This document shows, piece after piece, positions 1 to 9,099 of a DNA stretch of 39,192 nucleotides. Location of the stretch: the NCBI RefSeq assembly GCF_024357955.1, contig NZ_JANEYT010000045.1:1-39192 (forward strand). The letters run 5' to 3'. Source of the DNA: Photobacterium pectinilyticum. GTDB lineage: Bacteria; Pseudomonadota; Gammaproteobacteria; Enterobacterales; Vibrionaceae. How positions within the stretch are numbered: the stretch's first letter is position 1; each line of letters starts with the position of its first letter. Under the pieces are notes generated by a model, which worked only from the letters and a program-made list of their open reading frames with translations, was not told the DNA's origin and made no database searches. Made by a program: the position numbers and the translations under genes.

Positions 1-113
1 ATCCACGTTCAGTGCTCTATATTCCTAGCCGATATCCATTGAGATATAAGCGCTAGTGCTTAACCGAATGGCATTAAACCTTGTGTTGGCTTTTCCTAAC
101 CAGACAAAGTCAA

Positions 114-299
114 TCATTTTGAAGGGTACTCACCCGTTTTACCTTTATCTGAATCGCTCGTTACAGTCCAGTGCTCGTTAGAATCATATGCTTCATCGCA
201 GATATCTAACGAGAAGCCCATATCCACGATTTCTTTTAATGTGAGGTTATCGGCAAGCTTTGCTATGTCACCTGATTTATTACGTAATTCCATATCCAT
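114..299 (-). CDS. Small hypothetical protein, about 60 aa
   Basis: I do not recognise this family. The protein is short, acidic and hydrophilic, with no signal peptide or membrane segment. Two in-frame ATGs lie at 299 and 293. An AAGAGG ribosome-binding-like sequence sits only 3-4 bases from the first but about 9 from the second, so the shorter form starting at 293 is the likelier product. It lies downstream of the chitinase on the same strand but is separated from it by a strong terminator at 374-396, so it is probably transcribed on its own. Its reality rests only on an open frame plus this Shine-Dalgarno. Confidence 0.45.
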   Translation of the reverse strand: MDMELRNKSGDIAKLADNLTLKEIVDMGFSLDICDEAYDSNEHWTVTSDSDKGKTGEYPSK

Positions 300-364
300 C
301 TACCTCTTAACAAACGCCCTTTCACCATATTAAATATAGTGGTCATGCGGTCACTTGTCCTGCA

Positions 365-396
365 AGTAAGAAAAAGGCCCGCAAATTGCGGGCCTT
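365..396 (-). terminator. Rho-independent terminator of the chitinase gene
   Basis: A perfect 9-bp stem (AAGGCCCGC pairing with GCGGGCCTT, arms 374-382 and 388-396, 5-base loop) is followed on the minus strand by a run of five or more T. It lies 55 bases past the chitinase stop. Confidence 0.85.
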
Positions 397-451
397 AATT
401 AAGAACGTCATCACTAAATTCATATTGAATCAGAAGCTTAACGCATCGATG

Positions 452-2803
452 TTAAATTTGTTGCCAAGGACCACCAGCATTTCCCGGCTGCTCACCTTTA
501 GTCCACCACTTCGCTTTGTATGTCTGACCATTAAATGTGACTTGATCGCCACCTGAATAGGATTTGCTTGCGCTCCACTCGCCCACACTCCCGTCATCAA
601 ATGCTTCCCAGGCAGAGCTATTCCCTGGTTCTTCACCTTTGGTCCACCATTTCGCGGTATATTTCACACCATTGAACAGTACTGTATCACCAGTGTTGTA
701 GACCTTGTTTTGATCCCAAGTCGTTTGGCCAGCTGTCGAGTCAGCTTGTACAGTCACAGCAATCGTCGCGGCTTCACTGGCAATGCCATCAGAAACAGTA
801 ACCGTCACATCAACAACGGTATCCACTGTGACAGTAGGTGCAGTAAAAATAATATCAGCACCAGTTGCGGTAGTTGCTATTGAGCCTTCAGAAGCAGTGA
901 AAGTCAGTAAATCACCATCGGCATCTTCCGCTTGGACACTGATCACTACGCTCTGTCCACTCTTCACCGTCGCATTCAACGGCGCAGTCAGTACTGGCGG
1001 CGTATTATCTACGATACCGCTACCTTTAACGTTAATAACAACAGAACTCGTGGCCGACTTTCTCCCATCAGAGACTTTCACCGTAACGGTATCTTGCATG
1101 TCCGTCGCAGTGTTAGGGGCTTGATAAGTGACAGTCGCTGTACCGTCACCGTTATCAATCACGGTTGCATTAGTCACGGTAAAGCTCAGGAGATCGCTCT
1201 CTGAATCTGTCGCAGACACAGCAAAACTGATCACAGCACCAGCATCAACATTTTGCGAGGCTGGTACGGTCAAGGCTGGTGCAGTGTTTACAGTGCCATC
1301 ACCAGCTGAGAATACCTTGTCGATTGCTTCAGCCAAAGGTGAGCTAAGGTTAGTGCATTGCTTTAGCTTAGTACCGTAGCTAACAAACGAACCTTCACAC
1401 TTTATATCGCCATGTACCTGCCAGACAATAACACCGCCAAGCTGGTTATCGACAATATACTGCGCTTTTTGCTCGATCGAAGGCACATCGTCATAGCTGA
1501 GGAAGTACTTCCCCTTCACCGCGTAAGGAACTTCAGCATTGGCATCCCACATATGCTCCCAGCCCGCGGCTTGCATAATATAGTTATAGTTTGGCTGCCC
1601 TTCGAACTCTTTCCAGTTGTCTAGGTCAACAGCAGACTCTGTAGGGCCATCAACACTAAAGTTCACGGTGCGCTTGTCTGTTGGAGCCCCGACATACGCG
1701 GTTGCTTCGGTGGTTTGGACCCCACGGCCATAGAACGCCGCACCGAAGTTAATTTTATCTGACGGGATCCCTTTGGCTGCCATCCACACACGAAGATGAT
1801 CAAGATCTAAATCCTGATACTCTTCTTCCGGGTATGGGTATAGCGGTGCATTGTGCCCCGCAACATTAGACCACCCACCATTTAGGTCGTAGGTCATCAT
1901 ATTGAAGGAGTCCATCGATGCAACCAAGCGTGGCCAATTATAGCCTTCGAGTTTCGCTGTAGAAGCTGAAAATGCCGCTGTCAGCAACTTGTTAGGGCCA
2001 ATACGCTCGCGGATATCTTCCATTAATAGTTCAAAATTGCCGTAATCTTCCGGGTTACCCTGAAAGTTCATTCCACCGGTTCCTGGGTATTCCCAGTCAA
2101 TATCGATACCATCGAAGCCCAATGCCATTAATTTATCGACATCTGCCAAGAAACGGGCTTTTTTCACCGGATCCGCCGCCATTTCAGGAAAGTGCTTTGA
2201 CATACTCCATCCCCCCAGTGACGCCATCACTTTCACCCCTTTCTGATGGGCAAGATCAATCAGGCCGGGAGCACCACCCGCTTTCTTAAGTGGGATCGGC
2301 ATTTGGCCAGAAACACCGCTTGGTGTATGAAGCCAGCCGTTACCTGATTTAACAAAGCCTTGCTCTTGAACTTTTCGCAGTGCATCCGCTTCCCAAGCTT
2401 CATTGCCCGGGAACTGATGGATATACTCTAATTCGCCCCACAGAATATGGAAGTCCCAGCTAGAGTAAACATCCGGATGTAGCAGGGGACCAGGCTCCTG
2501 CACAGCACTCGGTTGATAGATATTTTTATTGCGTAAGTCGCCACTGTGTAGCGAACCGTCTTTGGCTACGCCAAAAAAAGAGAAGTTCAAAATGGAGTAA
2601 ATATCCATATTGACGTTCAAGTGTGTGGCTTCCCCTTTCACACTGAACCCAGCATTCGTCCCTTTCCATGCTTCCCACTGAGTAATATAACCAATGACAT
2701 TCTTGTCATGGGTTGGAGCGGCCTGGACACTTGTGGCAGTGCCTGCCATCAGCATGGCTGCCATAGCGCATGCCAATTTACTCAGGTGTAATCCCTTTTG
2801 CAT
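452..2803 (-). CDS. Secreted GH18 chitinase with two Ig/cadherin-like repeats and two CBM5/12 modules
   Basis: Secreted endochitinase that would hydrolyse chitin outside the cell. Residues 1-28 form a signal peptide ending near SVQA|AP. A glycoside hydrolase family 18 barrel covers roughly residues 35-500, with the conserved SLGGWS strand at 195-200 and the catalytic DGIDIDWE motif at 231-238, where E238 is the expected acid/base. Two tandem beta-sandwich repeats of about 95 residues follow (each with a VTVSDG/VKVSDG-type end strand). Two C-terminal carbohydrate-binding modules of the CBM5/12 type each carry an AKWWTKGE.PGN motif. A GGAG sequence lies 8 bases before the ATG. The gene is monocistronic, with its own terminator. 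A 74-bp palindromic repeat sits just upstream of the start codon. The architecture fits marine chitin degraders. Which vibrio chitinase paralogue this is cannot be told from sequence alone, so no symbol is given. Confidence 0.96.
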   Translation of the reverse strand: MQKGLHLSKLACAMAAMLMAGTATSVQAAPTHDKNVIGYITQWEAWKGTNAGFSVKGEATHLNVNMDIYSILNFSFFGVAKDGSLHSGDLRNKNIYQPSAVQEPGPLLHPDVYSSWDFHILWGELEYIHQFPGNEAWEADALRKVQEQGFVKSGNGWLHTPSGVSGQMPIPLKKAGGAPGLIDLAHQKGVKVMASLGGWSMSKHFPEMAADPVKKARFLADVDKLMALGFDGIDIDWEYPGTGGMNFQGNPEDYGNFELLMEDIRERIGPNKLLTAAFSASTAKLEGYNWPRLVASMDSFNMMTYDLNGGWSNVAGHNAPLYPYPEEEYQDLDLDHLRVWMAAKGIPSDKINFGAAFYGRGVQTTEATAYVGAPTDKRTVNFSVDGPTESAVDLDNWKEFEGQPNYNYIMQAAGWEHMWDANAEVPYAVKGKYFLSYDDVPSIEQKAQYIVDNQLGGVIVWQVHGDIKCEGSFVSYGTKLKQCTNLSSPLAEAIDKVFSAGDGTVNTAPALTVPASQNVDAGAVISFAVSATDSESDLLSFTVTNATVIDNGDGTATVTYQAPNTATDMQDTVTVKVSDGRKSATSSVVINVKGSGIVDNTPPVLTAPLNATVKSGQSVVISVQAEDADGDLLTFTASEGSIATTATGADIIFTAPTVTVDTVVDVTVTVSDGIASEAATIAVTVQADSTAGQTTWDQNKVYNTGDTVLFNGVKYTAKWWTKGEEPGNSSAWEAFDDGSVGEWSASKSYSGGDQVTFNGQTYKAKWWTKGEQPGNAGGPWQQI

Positions 2804-2825
2804 TTTTGTTCTCCACGTGATGGTT

Positions 2826-2899
2826 GTACCAACCTACATAAGTGTTTGATCAACCTTGCAGGTTAAAATACTTGATCAACGACTGATCCAGGTTGGTAT
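2826..2899. repeat. Short palindromic element, internally deleted relative of the 162-bp repeats
   Basis: The left arm (ACCAACCTACATAAGTGTTTGATCA) matches, base for base apart from two changes, the reverse complement of the right end of the element at 17587-17748. The right arm (CTTGATCAAC...GGTTGGTAT) resembles the left end of the copy at 20299-20460. The interior is missing, leaving 74 bp that can fold on itself. It lies 23 bases upstream of the chitinase start codon, so it may be transcribed as part of that leader. Confidence 0.75.
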
Positions 2900-3265
2900 T
2901 ATTGGAAGTAAAAATTGAAGGCACATTTTTTCCGCCCTCAAAAAAGTTCCATTAAGTGTTAGCTAGGTTTTTATGATGTGTGAAAGCAAAAATGTACCCC
3001 TAGTGGCGTTTTTAATGTCATTTCAAATCAATATGAAATAGTCATGCAAGATAGCGACAAAACATCGATAGCCGTTCAAAATTTAACCGCACAGCAAAAC
3101 ATTGAATGATAGAGAGAAAATATATCGCTTATCTATATGGCTGAAGATCAAAGTCCGACCATTTATCTACCGCAGCCTGTTCCATCCTCACTATTTACCG
3201 TTAAAATATACCGATTGAGGCACCGCACGTTAGGCGTGACCCATAATATAAAAAAGGGACAAGCA
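2900..3265. other. Intergenic region between the divergent chitinase and cheV
   Basis: About 365 bases of AT-rich sequence with no credible gene. It must hold the promoters for the chitinase (leftward) and cheV (rightward). An open frame in phase with cheV begins at 3137 but has no ribosome-binding site. I could not identify a sigma-28-type or other specific promoter. Confidence 0.5.
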
Positions 3266-4171
3266 ATGATTAAAGCAGCAACAAATCAATCTCAGGGGAT
3301 GCTGTTATTTAAACTGACTCATCTGCAGTCTTTTGCCATTGGCACACTTAAGGTAAAAGAAATTGTTCCCTTTACCCCGTTAACCGCTATCCCTCATTCG
3401 CATCCGACAGTCTTAGGTGCCGCTACCTTACGCGGCGATACCCTGCCTGTTATTGACATGGCGAAGGCCGTGGGCTATCCCCCTCTTTCTAAGGATGAGC
3501 TCAAAAACAGCTATATCATCATTACCGACTGCCGCCGTATGTTGGTAGGTTTTCTTGTCCGAGGCATTGACCGTATTACCGAGTGTAATTGGCACAATAT
3601 TGACTCGCCGCCCAGCGCTCTGGGTAAGAACGTGTTCGTCACTGGCGTTACCAAGGTTGATAATAAATTGGTCCAACTACTGGATGTAGAGCTACTTCTG
3701 TCGAAGGTGTTTCCGGACAACCCAGATAGCCTACAGCCCATTTTGACCGACATGGAACGTGAAGTATTGAGGCCGCTGAAGATTCTACTGGTTGATGACT
3801 CAGCGGTTGCAAGACGGCAGTTGTCACAAGCCCTTGACAGTATTTCCATTCCCTACTTTATTGCGACAAATGGTCATGATGCTCTTGAGATGCTCAAGCA
3901 TGCAGCAGGAGCCGGTACGCCATTTGACATTCTGGTCAGTGACATTGAAATGCCAGGGCTTGATGGTTATGAGCTTGCTTTTGAGGTACAGAACACAACA
4001 CAACTCTCGCATGCTTATATTATTTTGCACACCTCTCTATCTAGCGAAATCAGCGTATCGCAAGCGCATCAGGTAGGCGCGCATGAAGCGCTGACAAAAT
4101 TTGAAGCCAATGAGCTAATCCATGCCATGCTTCGCGGCGCTGAAAAGAAGAACAGCTTAACTGTGGCATAA
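3266..4171 (+). CDS. cheV: Chemotaxis coupling protein CheV
   Basis: CheV couples chemoreceptors to CheA and is itself a phosphorylatable receiver. Residues 8-150 form a CheW-like domain (the family's GTLKVKEIVPF strand near 26-36). Residues 171-295 form a receiver domain with the acidic pair D177/D178, the phosphoacceptor aspartate D226 in DILVSDIEMPGLDG, and the conserved lysine K278. The ATG at 3266 is chosen because an AAAAAGGGA sequence lies about 8 bases upstream and the resulting 301 residues match the family length. The frame stays open back to 3137, but that extension has no homology I recognise. The gene is alone, followed by a hairpin. No other chemotaxis gene is adjacent; the nearest is the broken receptor near 22300. 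Confidence 0.96.
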   Translation: MIKAATNQSQGMLLFKLTHLQSFAIGTLKVKEIVPFTPLTAIPHSHPTVLGAATLRGDTLPVIDMAKAVGYPPLSKDELKNSYIIITDCRRMLVGFLVRGIDRITECNWHNIDSPPSALGKNVFVTGVTKVDNKLVQLLDVELLLSKVFPDNPDSLQPILTDMEREVLRPLKILLVDDSAVARRQLSQALDSISIPYFIATNGHDALEMLKHAAGAGTPFDILVSDIEMPGLDGYELAFEVQNTTQLSHAYIILHTSLSSEISVSQAHQVGAHEALTKFEANELIHAMLRGAEKKNSLTVA

Positions 4172-4209
4172 ACGCGATACCGTCACATCCGGGAGCTATA
4201 CACTCCCAC

Positions 4210-4239
4210 ATAAAGCCAAATATTCTCGTTTGGCTTTAT
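4210..4239 (+). terminator. Terminator-like hairpin after cheV
   Basis: A perfect 11-bp stem (ATAAAGCCAAA pairing with TTTGGCTTTAT, loop of 8) lies 38 bases past the cheV stop. The T-tract is weak, so termination efficiency is uncertain. Confidence 0.6.
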
Positions 4240-4451
4240 AGCCCTCCTTTCCCCTCAGCAATAGCATACCCACTCCTTCGTTGACGCTTATTAAAAGGGA
4301 ATGACATTCCTGTAAAGCTGCGCCTTGTTATAACTTGGGTATAGGGATAAAAAGGTGAAATTAATCTTCACCAGCACGTTCTTTATTCCTAATTAAACTA
4401 ATCTGATACCCATCCATTGAACATAGATCGCGTTTTCACCTTGGAGGCACT

Positions 4452-5933
4452 ATGGGCGATTCATTAATCTTCGGCATTAATTTTCTATCAGGGCTATTCA
4501 TTATCTTTGTCGGGCTAGGTGTAGTTGCGGTGATATACATGTACATCACTGACATCCACCAGCACAAGCATGCTATTCGTCATAACTACCCTGTGATTGG
4601 CCGTTTCCGCTATTTATTCGAAAAACAAGGGGAGTTCTTCCGCCAGTACTTTTTTGCCATGGATCGAGAAGAAATGCCTTTCAACCGAGCGGAACGAAGT
4701 TGGGTATACAAAGCCGCCAAAAACATTGACCGCACTCTTGCCTTCGGTTCAACCCGAAGCCTTGAACCAACGGGGACCATCATGTTCATGAACTGCGCTT
4801 TTCCAACACTGGAAGAGGATGCCGTCACTCCTGCCCCCATCACCATAGGTCCCACCTGTCGCACTCCCTATACCACCAGCTCAATTTTCAATATTTCAGG
4901 GATGAGTTACGGCGCAATATCTAAGCCAGCCGTCCAAGCGCTGTCACACGGTGCCAAAATAGCGGGTTGCTGGATGAACACAGGGGAAGGAGGCTTGAGT
5001 CCTTATCACTTAGAAGGCGGCGCCGATATTGTATTCCAGATCGGTACAGCCAAATACGGCGTCAGGAACGCAGAAGGTCACCTCAGCAAAGAGAAGCTCG
5101 AAGAAATCGCGGCTCATCCTCAAGTCAAAATGTTTGAGATCAAAATGAGCCAAGGGGCTAAACCCGGTAAAGGTGGGATATTACCCGGCGGCAAAGTGAC
5201 AGCCGAGATAGCTAAAATTCGTGGTATTCCCGAAGGTCAAGACTCAATCAGCCCTAACGGACATATCGATATCCGTACTGTTGGGGATTTACTGGATATG
5301 ATTGATTTCATCCGGCAGACCACAGGTAAACCGGTCGGTTTTAAATCCGTTATCGGTTCGTTAACCTGGTTTGATGACTTTTTGGAAGAAATTGAACGCC
5401 GAGGGAAAAACAGTGCTCCGGACTTTATTACCATCGACAGTGCAGATGGTGGTACAGGGGCTGCGCCTCAGCCACTTATCGACTATGTTGGACTACCACT
5501 GAAAGAGAGTTTACCGCTTGTTGTTGCCAGACTGGAAAAACACCAGCTGAAAAATCACATAAAAGTCATTGCATCAGGAAAGCTGATCACACCATCCAAA
5601 GTGGCCTGGGCCATTGCACTCGGTGCTGACTTTGTCGTTTCAGCCCGCGGGCATATGTTTGCCCTTGGTTGTATCCAGGCGATGCAATGTAACAAAAATA
5701 CCTGCCCAACAGGCATAACGACGCACAACAAGCGACTACAACAAGGGCTGCATGTGGAAGATAAAACCCAACGAGTCGCCAATTACAATAAGTATATTCA
5801 TTATGGCTTAGGGGTCATCGCCCACTCCTGTGGTGTATCCAATGCCCGGCTACTTAACAAGTCACACATTCGAATAGTGACAGAGAATGGCTTATCCATC
5901 GCACTGGATAAACTCTATGAGAACCATCAATAG
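4452..5933 (+). CDS. Membrane-anchored FMN-binding glutamate synthase family protein
   Basis: Belongs to the family built around the FMN-binding synthase domain of glutamate synthase (GltB). Residues 6-32 are a hydrophobic helix, predicted to anchor the protein in the inner membrane. The remainder is the TIM-barrel domain, with SFGAIS-like (SYGAIS), GEGGLS and DSADGGTGAAP motifs for FMN and 2-oxoglutarate. Cysteines C407, C413 and C418 in CX5CX4C form the 3Fe-4S ligand pattern of GltB. There is no N-terminal glutamine amidotransferase domain and no GltD partner nearby, so this is not a classical glutamate synthase. The physiological reaction of such stand-alone proteins is unsettled, as far as I know. 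A GGAGG ribosome-binding site lies 5 bases before the start. Confidence 0.9.
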   Translation: MGDSLIFGINFLSGLFIIFVGLGVVAVIYMYITDIHQHKHAIRHNYPVIGRFRYLFEKQGEFFRQYFFAMDREEMPFNRAERSWVYKAAKNIDRTLAFGSTRSLEPTGTIMFMNCAFPTLEEDAVTPAPITIGPTCRTPYTTSSIFNISGMSYGAISKPAVQALSHGAKIAGCWMNTGEGGLSPYHLEGGADIVFQIGTAKYGVRNAEGHLSKEKLEEIAAHPQVKMFEIKMSQGAKPGKGGILPGGKVTAEIAKIRGIPEGQDSISPNGHIDIRTVGDLLDMIDFIRQTTGKPVGFKSVIGSLTWFDDFLEEIERRGKNSAPDFITIDSADGGTGAAPQPLIDYVGLPLKESLPLVVARLEKHQLKNHIKVIASGKLITPSKVAWAIALGADFVVSARGHMFALGCIQAMQCNKNTCPTGITTHNKRLQQGLHVEDKTQRVANYNKYIHYGLGVIAHSCGVSNARLLNKSHIRIVTENGLSIALDKLYENHQ

Positions 5934-6077
5934 ACCGTTTCCGTCAATGCGTAATTTCAATCAGAAATTAAAAACAACGTTTTCAATAAACTCAATGGTT
6001 AAATAAGCAGCACACAACAACTTATCCTAGGCTAATTGATGGTAATGAACGGTGTTTTAATATACTTTTGGCACCCA

Positions 6078-6103
6078 GCGCCTTTGAATGCACTCAAAGG
6101 CGC
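6078..6103 (+). terminator. Strong hairpin in the 5934-6191 gap
   Basis: A perfect 10-bp stem (GCGCCTTTGA pairing with TCAAAGGCGC, 6-base loop) is followed by ATTTTC and later a run of five T. It is 145 bases past the synthase-like gene, which is far for that gene's own terminator. It could instead end a short transcript starting in the gap. Confidence 0.5.
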
Positions 6104-6191
6104 ATTTTCAACTGTTTTTACCTTGCTCTGACATTGCCTGACAAAAGCCGTGTCAAAGTAACCTCACTGACTGACAACATATTATTAAATC

Positions 6192-6500
6192 ATGATATCC
6201 CGCACAATCGCAGCTATTGCATTACTGACAGCATCCGCATTCTCTTACGCTTCCCCTGAGCTGCTTGCCCCTATTGAAGTCCATAATATACAACTTAACG
6301 CTGTAGAAACGCTCATCATTGATGGTGATATCAATGACAGCCTACAGCAACTGGTGAACAACAAACTGAAAGATAAAAGTAGCGATTTCTACGTCATTGA
6401 TGAAATATCAGAAGATACCTTCAACAATACACTGACGGTTGTGATTACCCTGTACAACCAACACCTATCGTTTCTGAGTGAAGATTTGTCTCTCAGCTAA
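6192..6500 (+). CDS. Small exported protein of unknown function
   Basis: This 102-residue protein has a clear N-terminal signal peptide, probably cleaved after ASAFSYA near residue 21. The mature part is about 80 residues, acidic, with alternating strands. Its layout (a central amphipathic helix LQQLVNNKLKDK followed by two strands) recalls the small periplasmic DUF1471/YdgH-type fold, but I cannot confirm that. There is no obvious Shine-Dalgarno before the ATG. The gene converges on the hybrid kinase and shares a bidirectional terminator with it. Confidence 0.7.
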   Translation: MISRTIAAIALLTASAFSYASPELLAPIEVHNIQLNAVETLIIDGDINDSLQQLVNNKLKDKSSDFYVIDEISEDTFNNTLTVVITLYNQHLSFLSEDLSLS

Positions 6501-6521
6501 AGACAAAAGATCATATATCAA

Positions 6522-6547
6522 AAACAGCGCCGCAAAGGGCGCTGTTT
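6522..6547. terminator. Bidirectional terminator between convergent genes
   Basis: A 10-bp perfect stem (AAACAGCGCC pairing with GGCGCTGTTT, 6-base loop) with a T-tract on the minus-strand side. It serves the hybrid kinase and probably also the small exported protein. Confidence 0.8.
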
Positions 6548-6575
6548 ATAAATAACTCATGCTAAACATCCCCCG

Positions 6576-9020
6576 TCAGGAGACTGGCACAACCGCGTGT
6601 TGTTCAAGCTTATGCTTCAAGATCTTTAAAGATACAGGCTTAGAAACAAAGTCATTCATACCAGCGGCAAAACATTTATCTTTTTCTTCTTTCACGACAT
6701 TGGCGGTGAGAGCAACAATCGGTGTAAAACCTCCAGTTTGCTTCTCTATTTCACGGATCTGACGAGTCGCTTCAAAGCCATCCATGACTGGCATCTGGCA
6801 ATCCATGAATATCACATCAAAGTGCTTCTCTTGGTAGAGATCCACCGCGAGTTGGCCATTTTCTACCACCTCAACAATCGCACCGGCTTTCTCCAACATC
6901 ATCCTTGCCACTTTCTGGTTGATCAGGGTATCTTCAACCACCAAAACCCTAACCGTCAGTTCGCCTTGCTGTGAGGCTTCGTTCCCCTTAACACTTTCTG
7001 TTAATGCTTTAGCACCATGAGTATTATCGCCATCGTCACGCTTGTTTGACTTACTCTTCAACACGGGGGGTTGCACTGCTTCTTCTATCACTTTTTGAGG
7101 TTGAGCACGAACAGTATCCTTATCTGGCCGAGACGGCACTGGCTCCAGTACCCTTTCCTTGTCTACCCCCCCTGTTTGTGGAGAGAGCAACTTCAATATC
7201 GCCCACTTCAAATGCGCATCTTTATATGGCCTAGTCAGAAAAGATTTTATACCTAGGTTCAGCGCTTTCTCTTCATCATTCATTTCTGGCGCTGCAGAAA
7301 TCATCATTAACTTCGGACAATTAGCCCCAAAATGCTCCTGTAGCAGCTTGGCTAGTTCAAAGCCATCAAGCAGTGGCATAAACTTATCAATGATCACCAC
7401 GTCGAAACTGACCCCTTGTGTCATTGCCTTTTCAGCCATCGGGATTGCCATATTTGGATCGAGGCAACTTACCGCTTTTGCTCCAAAAGCTTCGAGTTGC
7501 ACCGTTGTAATACGCATATTCAACATGCTGTCGTCGACAAGTAGAAAATTCAGTCCTTCAAAAATAGATCGCTCTTCTACAGGGATAGTTACTTTTTCAG
7601 ATGGTAAGTCAATCACGAAAGAAAAAATGCTGCCTTCACCAAGTTGGCTTTCAACGCTGACCTCCCCTCCCATAAGCTTGACCATTTCCCGGCAGATTGC
7701 CAATCCCAAACCGGTGCCACCATATTGCCTTGTCGTACTGCCATCTGCCTGCTGAAATTTTTCAAAAATGGTGTCTTGCTTATCCTTTGCGACTCCAATG
7801 CCTGTATCAGCAACTGAAAATTTAACTCGACAATAATCCTTTGTGCTTTTCTGTTGCTCAATAGAAAGCGAGACTTGACCTTTATCGGTGAACTTAATCG
7901 CATTACTCACTAAATTATTTAGAACTTGCCTCAACTTAGCCCCGTCCCCCGCTAGCATAGGACTAATACTTTTATCAACCGAGCATGTAAAATTCAGGCC
8001 CTTCTCTGCTGCTTTGACTATAAACAGGGACTCAACTTCTTTGTTCAGCTCAAACACATTTAACGGCACAGTTTCCAACTCCAACTGACCCGCTTCTATT
8101 TTTGAAAAATCGAGGATATCGTTAATCAAATCAAGCAGAGACAATGAAGAGGTATGGAGCATTCTAATATATTCTTTTTGATCAGTAGGCATCGACATGT
8201 CACGCATCAAACCTGATAACCCAATAATGCCATTCATCGGAGTACGGATTTCATGGCTCATATTGGCAAGGAACTCACTTTTCTTCAGGTTTGCCTGCTC
8301 TGCAGTTTCTCTCGCCGATTCCAGTTCTCTATAGTGGTGTCGAATGTGTTCTGCGGAACGATTGTACTGCGTGGCCAAGGTTGTCACTTCATCATCAAAC
8401 CAGCGCTTCGTTAACTGCACAGGAAGCGGGACATTTTTCTCATCAAACTTGGTTACCGAAATAGACATCTTGATTAGCGGCTGAACAACAAGTCGATATG
8501 CAATAAACCATATACAAACACAGATAAAGAATATTTGGAGACTATGGCCAAATAGCAGTAAAAGAAACGTATCATAGAGGCTCTGATAAACTGGCTGGAG
8601 ATCAGACTGGACAACCAAAGTGCCAAGTACAAATTCTTTTTTTCTTGTTTGATACGTCAATGGCCACTGCCGCTCAATAACATCCTCAGCAAGGGGGGTG
8701 CCTAGCTCAAGGATAATCTGATCACGGTCGAAAATTTTGACATAAGAAATAGAAGGTAAGCTCAGAACCCCTTCAGCCTGTGTCATTAACAATTCGCGGT
8801 CTTCTACCCACAAGCTCGACGTTAAACTGGACTGGTAACTGTCTTTAATTTGGACAAATCGACTGTCTATCTCTTTTAACTCACCTTTGTATTCTAGATA
8901 CAAACTCAACGTCGTTGACAACAATGTAAATAAGGAGCTCAACAAGATAATCAAAAACAGTAACTGCTTAGCCAAGCTCAATTGACGACTTTTTTTTAAC
9001 GATCCTGTCACGTCCTTCAT
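6576..9020 (-). CDS. Hybrid sensor histidine kinase with two receiver domains
   Basis: Inner-membrane two-component sensor of 814 residues. TM1 lies at about 19-42, a periplasmic sensor of about 108 residues at 43-150, and TM2 at about 151-175, followed by a short HAMP-like linker. The HisKA domain has the phosphoacceptor H256 in [10 protein letters not shown]. The HATPase domain carries the N box ([12 protein letters not shown]), DTGIGV and GGTGLGL motifs. Two receivers follow, at about 490-610 (aspartate in VVIIDKFMP) and 690-810 (aspartate in [13 protein letters not shown]). There is no HPt domain, so phosphate presumably passes to a separate HPt protein. No response regulator is adjacent. 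It is divergent from a periplasmic binding protein 79 bases away, which suggests the binding protein delivers the signal. Confidence 0.95.
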   Translation of the reverse strand: MKDVTGSLKKSRQLSLAKQLLFLIILLSSLFTLLSTTLSLYLEYKGELKEIDSRFVQIKDSYQSSLTSSLWVEDRELLMTQAEGVLSLPSISYVKIFDRDQIILELGTPLAEDVIERQWPLTYQTRKKEFVLGTLVVQSDLQPVYQSLYDTFLLLLFGHSLQIFFICVCIWFIAYRLVVQPLIKMSISVTKFDEKNVPLPVQLTKRWFDDEVTTLATQYNRSAEHIRHHYRELESARETAEQANLKKSEFLANMSHEIRTPMNGIIGLSGLMRDMSMPTDQKEYIRMLHTSSLSLLDLINDILDFSKIEAGQLELETVPLNVFELNKEVESLFIVKAAEKGLNFTCSVDKSISPMLAGDGAKLRQVLNNLVSNAIKFTDKGQVSLSIEQQKSTKDYCRVKFSVADTGIGVAKDKQDTIFEKFQQADGSTTRQYGGTGLGLAICREMVKLMGGEVSVESQLGEGSIFSFVIDLPSEKVTIPVEERSIFEGLNFLLVDDSMLNMRITTVQLEAFGAKAVSCLDPNMAIPMAEKAMTQGVSFDVVIIDKFMPLLDGFELAKLLQEHFGANCPKLMMISAAPEMNDEEKALNLGIKSFLTRPYKDAHLKWAILKLLSPQTGGVDKERVLEPVPSRPDKDTVRAQPQKVIEEAVQPPVLKSKSNKRDDGDNTHGAKALTESVKGNEASQQGELTVRVLVVEDTLINQKVARMMLEKAGAIVEVVENGQLAVDLYQEKHFDVIFMDCQMPVMDGFEATRQIREIEKQTGGFTPIVALTANVVKEEKDKCFAAGMNDFVSKPVSLKILKHKLEQHAVVPVS

Positions 9021-9099
9021 CCTTAAACTCGCATCTTCCTATTCCTCTACTAATCTAATAATAGACCTTCAAAACGGAATATTTAGACAAGGATAGAAA

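Noticed and set aside
783..1379. Plus-strand ORFs inside the chitinase gene
   Set aside because: They run antisense to a well-supported gene, have low-complexity Ser/Thr/Val composition and no ribosome-binding sites.
3137..3265. N-terminal extension of CheV from an upstream ATG
   Set aside because: No ribosome-binding site, no CheV-like sequence, and the internal ATG at 3266 has good spacing and gives the family length.
4327..4405. ACTTGGGTATAG and GATACCC as a decayed copy of the ATACCCAAG element
   Set aside because: Only short end-like words match and the interior does not; chance similarity is likely in this intergenic region.
5980..6130. 30-codon ORF starting ATGGTAATGAACGG in the gap before the small exported protein
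   Set aside because: No convincing ribosome-binding site, and it runs through the strong hairpin.
7159..7755. 198-codon plus-strand ORF inside the hybrid kinase gene
   Set aside because: Antisense shadow of the HATPase and receiver coding sequence with no recognisable protein features.
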